From positions 248,001 to 312,000 of the forward strand of contig NZ_JBAJMW010000001.1 in NCBI RefSeq assembly GCF_036881825.1: DNA of 64,000 nucleotides, in the 5' to 3' direction. A program made the translations under genes and the position numbers. Shown here piece after piece: positions 1-7,141 of this stretch (position 1 is its first letter; each line of letters starts with the position of its first letter). Origin of the DNA: Tersicoccus mangrovi. GTDB lineage: Bacteria; Actinomycetota; Actinomycetes; Actinomycetales; Micrococcaceae. Under the pieces are notes generated by a model. It worked only from the letters and a program-made list of their open reading frames with translations, had not been told where the DNA came from and made no database searches.

Positions 1-11
1 GTGGTCTCCGC

Positions 12-353
12 TCAGCTGAGCGGACCGCCGAAGATGTCGATCGTGCCCTGCTTGAGGGTGACGATGGCGCGCTTGGTGCTCTTGCGCTGGCCCCAACCGA
101 ACTTGGTCCGCTTGCGCTTGCCCACGCGGTTGAGGGTGTTCACGGACTCGACCGAGACGGAGAAGATCTTCTCGATCGCGTTCTTGATCTCGGTCTTGTT
201 CGACCGGGGGTCCACCAGGAAGGTGTACTTGCCCTCGTCGATCAGGCCGTAGCTCTTCTCCGAGACGACCGGCGCGAGGATGATGTCCCGCGGGTCCTTA
301 TTGTGGATAGCACTGTCCTGACGGATGGCGCTGCTGGTGCTCTGCGTGCTCAC
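12..353 (-). CDS. rplW: 50S ribosomal protein L23
   Basis: Early-assembling 23S rRNA-binding protein at the exit of the peptide tunnel, where trigger factor and SRP dock. The 113-residue product has the L23 core (ILAPVVSEKS near residues 25-35, GWGQRKSTKRAIVTL near the C-terminus) preceded by about 22 extra polar residues. The start is a GTG that overlaps the rplD stop (GTGA), with AGGAGG inside the end of rplD, so translation is probably coupled. Last gene of the S10 operon visible here; rplB would be expected just off the left edge (inference from conserved order). Confidence 0.96.
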   Translation of the reverse strand: MSTQSTSSAIRQDSAIHNKDPRDIILAPVVSEKSYGLIDEGKYTFLVDPRSNKTEIKNAIEKIFSVSVESVNTLNRVGKRKRTKFGWGQRKSTKRAIVTLKQGTIDIFGGPLS

Positions 354-982
354 TTGGCTTCCTCCTGCGACTTGCCCGCGGCAGCCACGAACGCCTCGTA
401 GGCGGCCTGGGTGAAGACGACGTCGTCGGCGACCAGCACGTCGTAGGTGTTCAGCTGGTCGGCGTACAGCGCGTGCACGCTCGTCAGGTTGCGCACCGAC
501 AGGGCCGCCACGTCGTTGCCCCGCTCGAGGACGACCAGGACGGACCTGCGATCGGTGAGCGCACCGAGGGTGGCCAGGGCGGCCTTGGTGGACGCGACGG
601 TCCCCTCGACGAGGCTGCTGACCACGTGCACCCGGCCGTAGCGGGCGCGGTCGGACAGCGCGCCACGCAGGGCGGCGGCCTTCATCTTCTTGGGGGTCCG
701 CTGCGAGTAGTCGCGCGGCGTCGGGCCGTGCACGACGCCACCACCGGTCATGTGCGGGGCGCGGACGGAGCCCTGACGAGCCCGGCCGGTGCCCTTCTGC
801 TTGAACGGCTTGCGACCCGCACCGGCGACCTCGCCGCGGTTCTTGGTCTTGTGCGTGCCCTGGCGGGCGGCGGCCAGCTGGGCCACGACCACCTGGTGCA
901 GCAGCGGCACGTTGGTCTGGACGTCGAAGATGTCCGCCGGCAGGTTCACCGCGACGGTCTTCGCGCTCTCTGTAGTAGCCAT
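350..982 (-). CDS. rplD: 50S ribosomal protein L4
   Basis: Primary 23S rRNA-binding protein whose internal loop lines the exit tunnel. The 210-residue product shows the typical loop region GRKPFKQKGTGRARQG at about residues 56-71, a site where macrolide-resistance changes occur in other bacteria; no obvious change is visible. It starts 6 nt downstream of the rplC stop and its end overlaps the rplW start. In some bacteria L4 represses its own operon; no L4-binding structure was identified here. Confidence 0.96.
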   Translation of the reverse strand: MATTESAKTVAVNLPADIFDVQTNVPLLHQVVVAQLAAARQGTHKTKNRGEVAGAGRKPFKQKGTGRARQGSVRAPHMTGGGVVHGPTPRDYSQRTPKKMKAAALRGALSDRARYGRVHVVSSLVEGTVASTKAALATLGALTDRRSVLVVLERGNDVAALSVRNLTSVHALYADQLNTYDVLVADDVVFTQAAYEAFVAAAGKSQEEAK

Positions 983-988
983 GGGTTG

Positions 989-1660
989 TTACGCTCCCTG
1001 AGTTTCGTTGGCCTTGACGGCGGAACGGACCAGGACGACCGAGCCGCGTGCGCCGGGGACGGCGCCCTTGAGCAGCAGCAGCGAGTTCTCGGCGTCGACG
1101 CCGTGCACGAGCAGGTTCAGCGTGGTCTGCTGGACGGCGCCCATGCGGCCGGCCATCCGCAGACCCTTGAACACGCGACCGGGCGTCGAGGCCCCGCCGA
1201 TCGAACCGGGCTTGCGGTGGTTCTTGTGAGCACCGTGCGAGGCGCCCACACCGTGGAAGCCGTGGCGCTTCATGACGCCGGCGAAGCCCTTGCCCTTGGT
1301 GGTGCCGACGACGTCGACGCGCTGGCCGGCGGTGAAGGTCTCCACGGAGAGCTCCTGGCCGAGCTGGTACTCGGCGGCGTCGGCGGTGCGCAGCTCGACG
1401 ACGTGGCGGCGCGGGGTGACACCGGCCTTTGCGAAGTGACCGGCCAGCGGCTGGGTCACCTTGCGCGGGTCGATGGCGCCGAAGCCGATCTGCACGGCGT
1501 TGTAGCCGTCGGTCTGCGCGTCGCGCAGCGCGGTGATGACGTTCGAGTCAGCCTTGACGACGGTCACCGGCACGAGACGGTTGTTCTCGTCCCAGACCTG
1601 GGTCATGCCGAGCTTGATGCCCAGCAGCCCCTTCACCTGGCGGGTGAGATGGTGTGTCAT
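989..1660 (-). CDS. rplC: 50S ribosomal protein L3
   Basis: Large-subunit protein reaching toward the peptidyl-transferase centre. The 223-residue sequence begins MTHHLTRQVKGLLGIKLGMTQVWDE and contains the extended central loop HRKPGSIGGASTPGRVFKG region (about residues 140-165) typical of L3. It lies 13 nt after rpsJ and 6 nt before rplD in the S10 operon order S10-L3-L4-L23. The ATG start gives a normal family N-terminus. Confidence 0.96.
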   Translation of the reverse strand: MTHHLTRQVKGLLGIKLGMTQVWDENNRLVPVTVVKADSNVITALRDAQTDGYNAVQIGFGAIDPRKVTQPLAGHFAKAGVTPRRHVVELRTADAAEYQLGQELSVETFTAGQRVDVVGTTKGKGFAGVMKRHGFHGVGASHGAHKNHRKPGSIGGASTPGRVFKGLRMAGRMGAVQQTTLNLLVHGVDAENSLLLLKGAVPGARGSVVLVRSAVKANETQGA

Positions 1661-1673
1661 GTCGATGCGATCC

Positions 1674-1982
1674 TCAGAGTTTGATTTCGATGTTCACGTC
1701 GGCGGGCAGGTCGAGCCGCATGAGCGAGTCGACCGCCTTCGGCGTGGGGTCGATGATGTCGATCAGGCGCTTGTGGGTGCGCATCTCGAAGTGCTCGCGG
1801 CTGTCCTTGTACTTGTGCGGCGAACGGATCACGCAGTACACGTTCTTCTCGGTGGGCAGCGGGACCGGGCCCACCACCGTCGCACCGGCGCGCGTGACCG
1901 TCTCCACGATCTTCCGGGCCGAGACGTCGATGACCTCGTGGTCATACGACTTCAGCCGAATGCGGATTTTCTGTCCCGCCAT
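1674..1982 (-). CDS. rpsJ: 30S ribosomal protein S10
   Basis: Small-subunit head protein (NusE), also a partner of NusB and NusG in transcription antitermination. The ATG at 1982 yields the family-length 102 residues starting [19 protein letters not shown]. The reading frame is open further upstream, but that segment is proline/arginine-rich and not S10-like, so the longer start is rejected. First gene of the S10 operon; a 523-bp gap separates it from tuf upstream, so it likely has its own promoter and leader. Confidence 0.96.
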
Positions 1983-2505
1983 GGCGTCGCCACTCTCTTT
2001 CTTCACGTGCTCTCTGGTGGAAATGAATCCCTTGTCAGGTGCACCGGCTCTCGCCTGCGCACCGCCGCCGCATGGACTGAATCCGGACGTGTCCGGGTTC
2101 CTCAACCCATCGTGGCTCCGACCCCCGCGCTCGGGCGTGTCGCCTGTCCTGCGCAACACCATGCCCGGGTTCTCGTTGTGGGGTGGTCGTGTCGACGCCC
2201 TGCCTCGGGCCACCGCACCGGGCGACCTCTTCCCCGCGCCGCCCGGCGTCCGTGGACGCTCCGGCCGAGGCGCTGTTCAGGCTCGTATGCCCGTGAAGGA
2301 CATGGCAGGGCGCGTGAACAACTCATCCAGTCTGCCAGACACGCCGCCGCCCTGCAAATCGGCGGCGTGAGAGACCGGTCACCCGGTGACCCGGTGACCC
2401 GGATCCACGGGACCCGGACACGACGAAGGGCCCCGGCTCGATGCCGGGACCCTTCGCGGTGGTCCCGTCGGGGCGGCCGTCAGACGGCTGCCCCGGCGGT
2501 CGGGA
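1983..2505. other. intergenic region, tuf end to rpsJ start (S10 operon leader)
   Basis: 523 bp without a credible gene. It holds the tuf terminator hairpin (2424-2456) and presumably the S10 operon promoter and leader, though I cannot point to a convincing -35/-10 pair. At 2371-2404 there is a short tandem run of a CCCGGTGA-like unit (about three copies). Open frames here are GC-rich shadows. Confidence 0.6.
2424..2456 (-). terminator. rho-independent terminator after tuf
   Basis: Near-perfect GC-rich hairpin, arms CGAAGGGCCCCGGC and GCCGGGACCCTTCG around a TCGAT loop, 50 nt past the tuf stop. No long U-tract follows, which is usual in high-GC actinobacteria. Confidence 0.75.
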
Positions 2506-3696
2506 TCACTTGTTGATCTTGGTGACGCGACCCGAGCCGACGGTGCGGCCACCCTCACGGATGGCGAAGCCGAGGCCCTCCTCCATGGCGATCGGCTGGA
2601 TCAGCTCGACCGACATCTCGGTGTTGTCGCCCGGCATGACCATCTCGGTGCCCTCGGGCAGCGTGATGACACCGGTGACGTCGGTGGTCCGGAAGTAGAA
2701 CTGCGGACGGTAGTTCGAGTAGAACGGGTTGTGACGCCCACCCTCGTCCTTGGACAGGATGTAGACGTTCGCCTCGAAGTTGGTGTGCGGGGTGATCGAA
2801 CCCGGCTTCACCACGACCTGGCCACGCTCGACATCGTCGCGCTTGAGGCCACGGAGCAGCAGGCCACAGTTCTCGCCGGCCCACGCCTCGTCGAGCTGCT
2901 TGTGGAACATCTCGATACCGGTGACCGTGGTCTTCTGGACCGGACGGATACCGACGATCTCGACCTCGGAGTTGATCGCGAGGGTGCCGCGCTCGGCGCG
3001 ACCCGTCACGACGGTACCGCGACCGGTGATCGTGAAGACGTCCTCGATCGGCATCAGGAACGGCTTGTCCTTGTCACGGACCGGGTCCGGGATGTAGGTG
3101 TCCACGGCCTCCATGAGGTCCTCGACGGACTTGACCCACTCCGCGTCGCCCTCGAGGGCCTTCAGACCGGAGGTGCGGATGACGGGCGCGTTGTCGCCGT
3201 CGAACTCCTGGGAGGAGAGCAGCTCGCGCACCTCCATCTCGACCAGGTCCAGCAGTTCCTCGTCGTCGACCATGTCGGACTTGTTCAGCGCGACCAGCAG
3301 GGCCGGCACGCCGACCTGGCGGGCCAGGAGCACGTGCTCGCGGGTCTGCGCCATCGGACCGTCGGTCGCCGCGACCACGAGGATCGCGCCGTCCATCTGA
3401 GCCGCGCCGGTGATCATGTTCTTGATGTAGTCGGCGTGACCGGGGGCGTCCACGTGAGCGTAGTGACGCTTGTCGGTCTGGTACTCCACGTGGGAGATGT
3501 TGATGGTGATGCCGCGCTGCTTCTCTTCAGGAGCAGAGTCGATGGACGAGAAGTCGCGCTGCTCGTTCAGGTCCGGGTACTTGTCGGCAAGCACCTTCGA
3601 GATCGCAGCCGTCAACGTGGTCTTACCGTGGTCGACGTGACCGATGGTACCGATGTTGACGTGCGGCTTAGTCCGCTCGAACTTTGCCTTCGCCAC
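2506..3696 (-). CDS. tuf: translation elongation factor Tu
   Basis: GTPase that delivers aminoacyl-tRNA to the ribosomal A site. The 396 residues match the family length. Visible motifs: P-loop GHVDHGKT at 19-26, the G3 motif in its actinobacterial form DAPGH, and NKSD for guanine specificity, followed by domains 2 and 3. It starts at a GTG with AGGAGG 6-7 nt upstream. It follows fusA by 126 bp and ends with a clear terminator hairpin, closing the str operon rpsL-rpsG-fusA-tuf. Confidence 0.98.
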   Translation of the reverse strand: MAKAKFERTKPHVNIGTIGHVDHGKTTLTAAISKVLADKYPDLNEQRDFSSIDSAPEEKQRGITINISHVEYQTDKRHYAHVDAPGHADYIKNMITGAAQMDGAILVVAATDGPMAQTREHVLLARQVGVPALLVALNKSDMVDDEELLDLVEMEVRELLSSQEFDGDNAPVIRTSGLKALEGDAEWVKSVEDLMEAVDTYIPDPVRDKDKPFLMPIEDVFTITGRGTVVTGRAERGTLAINSEVEIVGIRPVQKTTVTGIEMFHKQLDEAWAGENCGLLLRGLKRDDVERGQVVVKPGSITPHTNFEANVYILSKDEGGRHNPFYSNYRPQFYFRTTDVTGVITLPEGTEMVMPGDNTEMSVELIQPIAMEEGLGFAIREGGRTVGSGRVTKINK

Positions 3697-3822
3697 GGGG
3701 TTCCTCCTAGAACATTGGTGGTGTAGAGAAGTCGCTTCCAGCTGGCGCAGGCGCCGCTACTGAAACCCGACCAAGTCTACGTGGGGTTTGATGATGGGGG
3801 AAATCGTCCTTGCGAACGGCGA

Positions 3823-5940
3823 TTACTCGCCGCGGGTCTTCTGGATGATCTCGTCGGCCACGTTGCGCGGGACCTCCGAGTAGCTGTCGAACTGCATCGA
3901 GTACACCGCGCGGCCCTGGGTGCGGGACCGCAGGTCGCCGATGTAGCCGAACATCTCCGACAGCGGCACGTTGGCACGCACCACCTTCACGCCGCTGGCG
4001 TCCTCCATCGACTGGATCTGCCCGCGTCGCGAGTTCAGGTCGCCGATGACGTCGCCCATGTACTCCTCGGGCGTGCGCACCTCGACCGCCATGAGCGGCT
4101 CGAGGAGCACCGGGTTGGCGCGCTTGGCGCCTTCCTTGAACACCATGGAACCGGCGATCTTGAACGCCATCTCCGAGGAGTCGACGTCGTGGTAGGCGCC
4201 GTCGAGCAGGATCGCCTTGACACCCACGAGCGGGTAGCCCGCCAGCACACCGAACTGCATGGCGTCCTGGATGCCCGCGTCCACCGAGGGGATGTACTCC
4301 CGGGGGATGCGACCGCCGGTGACCTTGTTCTCGAACTCGTAGAACGTGCCGTCCGAGGTGTCCAGCGGCTCGAAGCTGACCTGCACCTTTGCGAACTGGC
4401 CGGAGCCACCGGTCTGCTTCTTGTGGGTGTAGTCGACCTTCTCGACGGCACGCTTGATGGTCTCCCGGTAGGCGACCTGCGGCTTGCCGACGTTGGCCTC
4501 GACCTTGAACTCGCGACGCATGCGGTCCACCAGGATGTCCAGGTGGAGCTCGCCCATGCCGCCGATCTCGGTCTGGCCGGTCTCGTCGTTCAGCGAGACG
4601 GTGAAGGTCGGGTCCTCGGCCGAGAGCTTCTGGATGGCCGTGGAGAGCTTCTCCTGGTCACCCTTCGTCTTCGGCTCGATCGCCACGAAGATCACCGGCT
4701 CCGGGAACGACATCGACTCCAGCACGATCGGCTGGTTCGGATCGCACAGCGTGTCGCCGGTCGTGGTGTCCTTCAGGCCGATCACCGCGTAGATGTGGCC
4801 CGCGTAGACCTCGTCGACCGGGTTCTCCTTGTTGGCGTGCATCTGGAAGAGCTTCCCGATGCGCTCCTTCTTGGACTTGGTCGAGTTGAGCACCTGCGAA
4901 CCGGCGGCCACCTTGCCCGAGTACACCCGGACGAAGGTCAGCTGGCCGAAGAACGGGTGTGCGGCGACCTTGAAGGCCAGCGCCGAGAACGGCTCGTCGC
5001 GGCTCGGCTTGCGCGAGAGCTCGACCTCCTCGTTCTTCGGGTCGTGGCCGATCATCGGCGGCACGTCGATGGGGGACGGCAGGTAGTCGATGACCGCGTC
5101 CAGCATCGGCTGAACGCCGCGGTTCTTGAACGCCGAGCCGCAGAGCACCGGGTAGATCCGCGAGTTGACAGTCAGTTCGCGGATGCCGGCCTTGAGCTCC
5201 TCGATGGTGATCTCCTCACCCTCGAGGTACTTCTCCATCAGCTCGTCCGACGCCTCGGCGACGGCCTCGACCAGCTCGGCACGGTACTGCTCGGCCCGCT
5301 CCTTGAGGTCGTCGGGGATCTCCTGCGTCTCGTAGTGCGCACCCATGGTCACGTCGCCCTTGGCGTCGCCCGGCCACACGAGGGCCTTCATGGTCAGCAG
5401 GTCGACGACGCCGACGAAGTCGTTCTCCGCGCCGATCGGCAGCTGCATCACGAGCGGCTTGGCACCGAGCCGGTTGACGATGGTGTCGACGGTGAAGTAG
5501 AAGTCCGCACCCAGCTTGTCCATCTTGTTGACGAAGCAGATGCGCGGGACGTCGTACTTGTCCGCCTGGCGCCACACGGTCTCCGACTGGGGCTCCACGC
5601 CCTCCTTGCCGTCGAACACCGCGACGGCGCCGTCGAGCACGCGCAGCGAACGCTCCACCTCGACGGTGAAGTCCACGTGGCCGGGCGTGTCGATGATGTT
5701 GATCTGGTTGTTGTCCCAGAAGCAGGTCACCGCGGCAGAGGTGATGGTGATGCCGCGTTCCTTCTCCTGCTCCATCCAGTCGGTCGTCGAGGCGCCGTCG
5801 TGGGTCTCGCCGATCTTGTGGTTCACACCCGTGTAGAAGAGGATGCGCTCCGTGGTGGTGGTCTTACCGGCATCGATGTGGGCCATGATGCCGATGTTGC
5901 GAACCTTGGTGAGGTCGGTGAGCACGTCCTGTGCTGCCAC
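3823..5940 (-). CDS. fusA: translation elongation factor G
   Basis: GTPase catalysing tRNA-mRNA translocation and, with RRF, ribosome recycling. The 705-residue protein has P-loop AHIDAGKT at 20-27, switch II DTPGH, NKMD, and the later GGRIPREYIPSVDAG and C-terminal domain V segments. The start is a GTG with AAAGG upstream, 71 nt after rpsG. Third gene of the str operon, of normal length. Confidence 0.98.
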   Translation of the reverse strand: MAAQDVLTDLTKVRNIGIMAHIDAGKTTTTERILFYTGVNHKIGETHDGASTTDWMEQEKERGITITSAAVTCFWDNNQINIIDTPGHVDFTVEVERSLRVLDGAVAVFDGKEGVEPQSETVWRQADKYDVPRICFVNKMDKLGADFYFTVDTIVNRLGAKPLVMQLPIGAENDFVGVVDLLTMKALVWPGDAKGDVTMGAHYETQEIPDDLKERAEQYRAELVEAVAEASDELMEKYLEGEEITIEELKAGIRELTVNSRIYPVLCGSAFKNRGVQPMLDAVIDYLPSPIDVPPMIGHDPKNEEVELSRKPSRDEPFSALAFKVAAHPFFGQLTFVRVYSGKVAAGSQVLNSTKSKKERIGKLFQMHANKENPVDEVYAGHIYAVIGLKDTTTGDTLCDPNQPIVLESMSFPEPVIFVAIEPKTKGDQEKLSTAIQKLSAEDPTFTVSLNDETGQTEIGGMGELHLDILVDRMRREFKVEANVGKPQVAYRETIKRAVEKVDYTHKKQTGGSGQFAKVQVSFEPLDTSDGTFYEFENKVTGGRIPREYIPSVDAGIQDAMQFGVLAGYPLVGVKAILLDGAYHDVDSSEMAFKIAGSMVFKEGAKRANPVLLEPLMAVEVRTPEEYMGDVIGDLNSRRGQIQSMEDASGVKVVRANVPLSEMFGYIGDLRSRTQGRAVYSMQFDSYSEVPRNVADEIIQKTRGE

Positions 5941-6011
5941 GTGATTGCCTTTCGTTGCGGCTTGACTTCAGGTTCGCCGGGCCCGGGACGGGCCCGGCGA
6001 GATGCCGGTGC

Positions 6012-6482
6012 CTACCAGCGGTAGTGCGCGAAGGCCTTGTTCGACTCGGCCATCTTGTGGGTGTCCTCGCGGCGCTTGACCGCGGCACCGAGGCCGTTGG
6101 AGGCGTCGAGGATCTCGTTCTGCAGACGCTCGGTCATCGTCTTCTCGCGACGAGCCTTGGCGTAGCCGACGAGCCAGCGCAGGGCCAGGGCGGTCGCGCG
6201 ACCGGCCTTGACCTCGACCGGCACCTGATAGGTGGCACCGCCGACACGGCGGGACTTGACCTCGAGGGTCGGCCGGACGTTGTCCATGGCCTTCTTCAGG
6301 GTGGCGACGGGGTCGGCGCCGGACTTCGTCTGGGCGCCACCGAGGGCGCCGTAGACGATCCGCTCGGCGGTGGACTTCTTGCCGTCGACCAGCACCTTGT
6401 TGATGAGCTGGGTGACCAGCGGCGAGCCGTAGATCGGGTCGTTGACGAGCGGCCGCTTGGGGGCCGGGCCCTTGCGAGGCAT
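6012..6482 (-). CDS. rpsG: 30S ribosomal protein S7
   Basis: Primary 16S rRNA-binding protein that nucleates the small-subunit head and lies at the E site. The ATG at 6482 gives 156 residues (MPRKGPAPKRPLVNDPIYGS), the family norm. Its ATG overlaps the rpsL stop by one base (TAATG), so the two are translationally coupled. The longer open frame upstream is rpsL read out of frame and is rejected. Confidence 0.97.
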   Translation of the reverse strand: MPRKGPAPKRPLVNDPIYGSPLVTQLINKVLVDGKKSTAERIVYGALGGAQTKSGADPVATLKKAMDNVRPTLEVKSRRVGGATYQVPVEVKAGRATALALRWLVGYAKARREKTMTERLQNEILDASNGLGAAVKRREDTHKMAESNKAFAHYRW

Positions 6483-6856
6483 TACTTCTTCTCCTTCTTC
6501 GCGCCGTAACGGCTGCGGGCCTGCTGGCGGTTCTTGACACCCTGGGTGTCCAGGGCGCCACGGACGATCTTGTAGCGCACGCCCGGCAGGTCCTTCACAC
6601 GACCGCCGCGCACGAGCACGATGGAGTGCTCCTGCAGGTTGTGGCCCACACCCGGGATGTACGCGGTGACCTCGACGCCGCCGTTGAGCTTGACGCGCGC
6701 GACCTTCCGCAGCGCCGAGTTCGGCTTCTTCGGGGTGGTCGTGTACACACGGGTGCACACGCCACGCTTCATCGGGTTGCCCCTGAGGGCGGGCGCCTTG
6801 GTCTTGGCGATCTTGGGTGAGCGGCCCTTGCGGACCAGCTGCTGGATCGTAGGCAC
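6482..6856 (-). CDS. rpsL: 30S ribosomal protein S12
   Basis: Decoding-centre protein that controls translational accuracy. The GTG at 6856 with GGAG 7-8 nt upstream gives 124 residues starting MPTIQQLVRKG, the usual actinobacterial length; an upstream in-frame extension lacks family support. Both lysines tied to streptomycin resistance when mutated are present (TPKKPNS at 41-47 and GRVKDLPGV), i.e. wild-type residues. First gene of the str operon. Confidence 0.97.
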   Translation of the reverse strand: MPTIQQLVRKGRSPKIAKTKAPALRGNPMKRGVCTRVYTTTPKKPNSALRKVARVKLNGGVEVTAYIPGVGHNLQEHSIVLVRGGRVKDLPGVRYKIVRGALDTQGVKNRQQARSRYGAKKEKK

Positions 6857-6995
6857 TACATATTCTCCGTTTGATCTCGGGATCAGGACTGGTGGATCAC
6901 ATCTGTCTGCCTGACACCCAGGCACCCCGACGGGGAAGCGCGGAGCTTCGAACCCGGGTCGAAAGCGGTGGTCACGGTGCAGACACCGACTATCA

Positions 6996-7025
6996 AGACT
7001 ACTCCCGCGGCGCAGGCCGAGTCAA
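6996..7025 (-). promoter_or_regulatory. putative str operon (rpsL) promoter
   Basis: Reading the minus strand, -35 TTGACT (7020-7025) and -10 TAGTCT (6996-7001) are separated by 18 bp. This would give a leader of about 130 nt before rpsL. Sequence match only. Confidence 0.5.
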
Positions 7026-7141
7026 AACTTGTGGGCAGGAGCAAGCGATGGCATTCGTACACAAGACGCGTGCACCAGGAACGAATCCACTGCCACTTGA
7101 CAACGTTTTCCATGGTAGCAGAGCGCTGGCGACCGACCGGC

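Noticed and set aside
2371..2404. CRISPR-like or satellite repeat from CCCGGTGA units
   Set aside because: Only about three 8-9 bp units without spacers; no CRISPR array or cas gene is present anywhere in the window.
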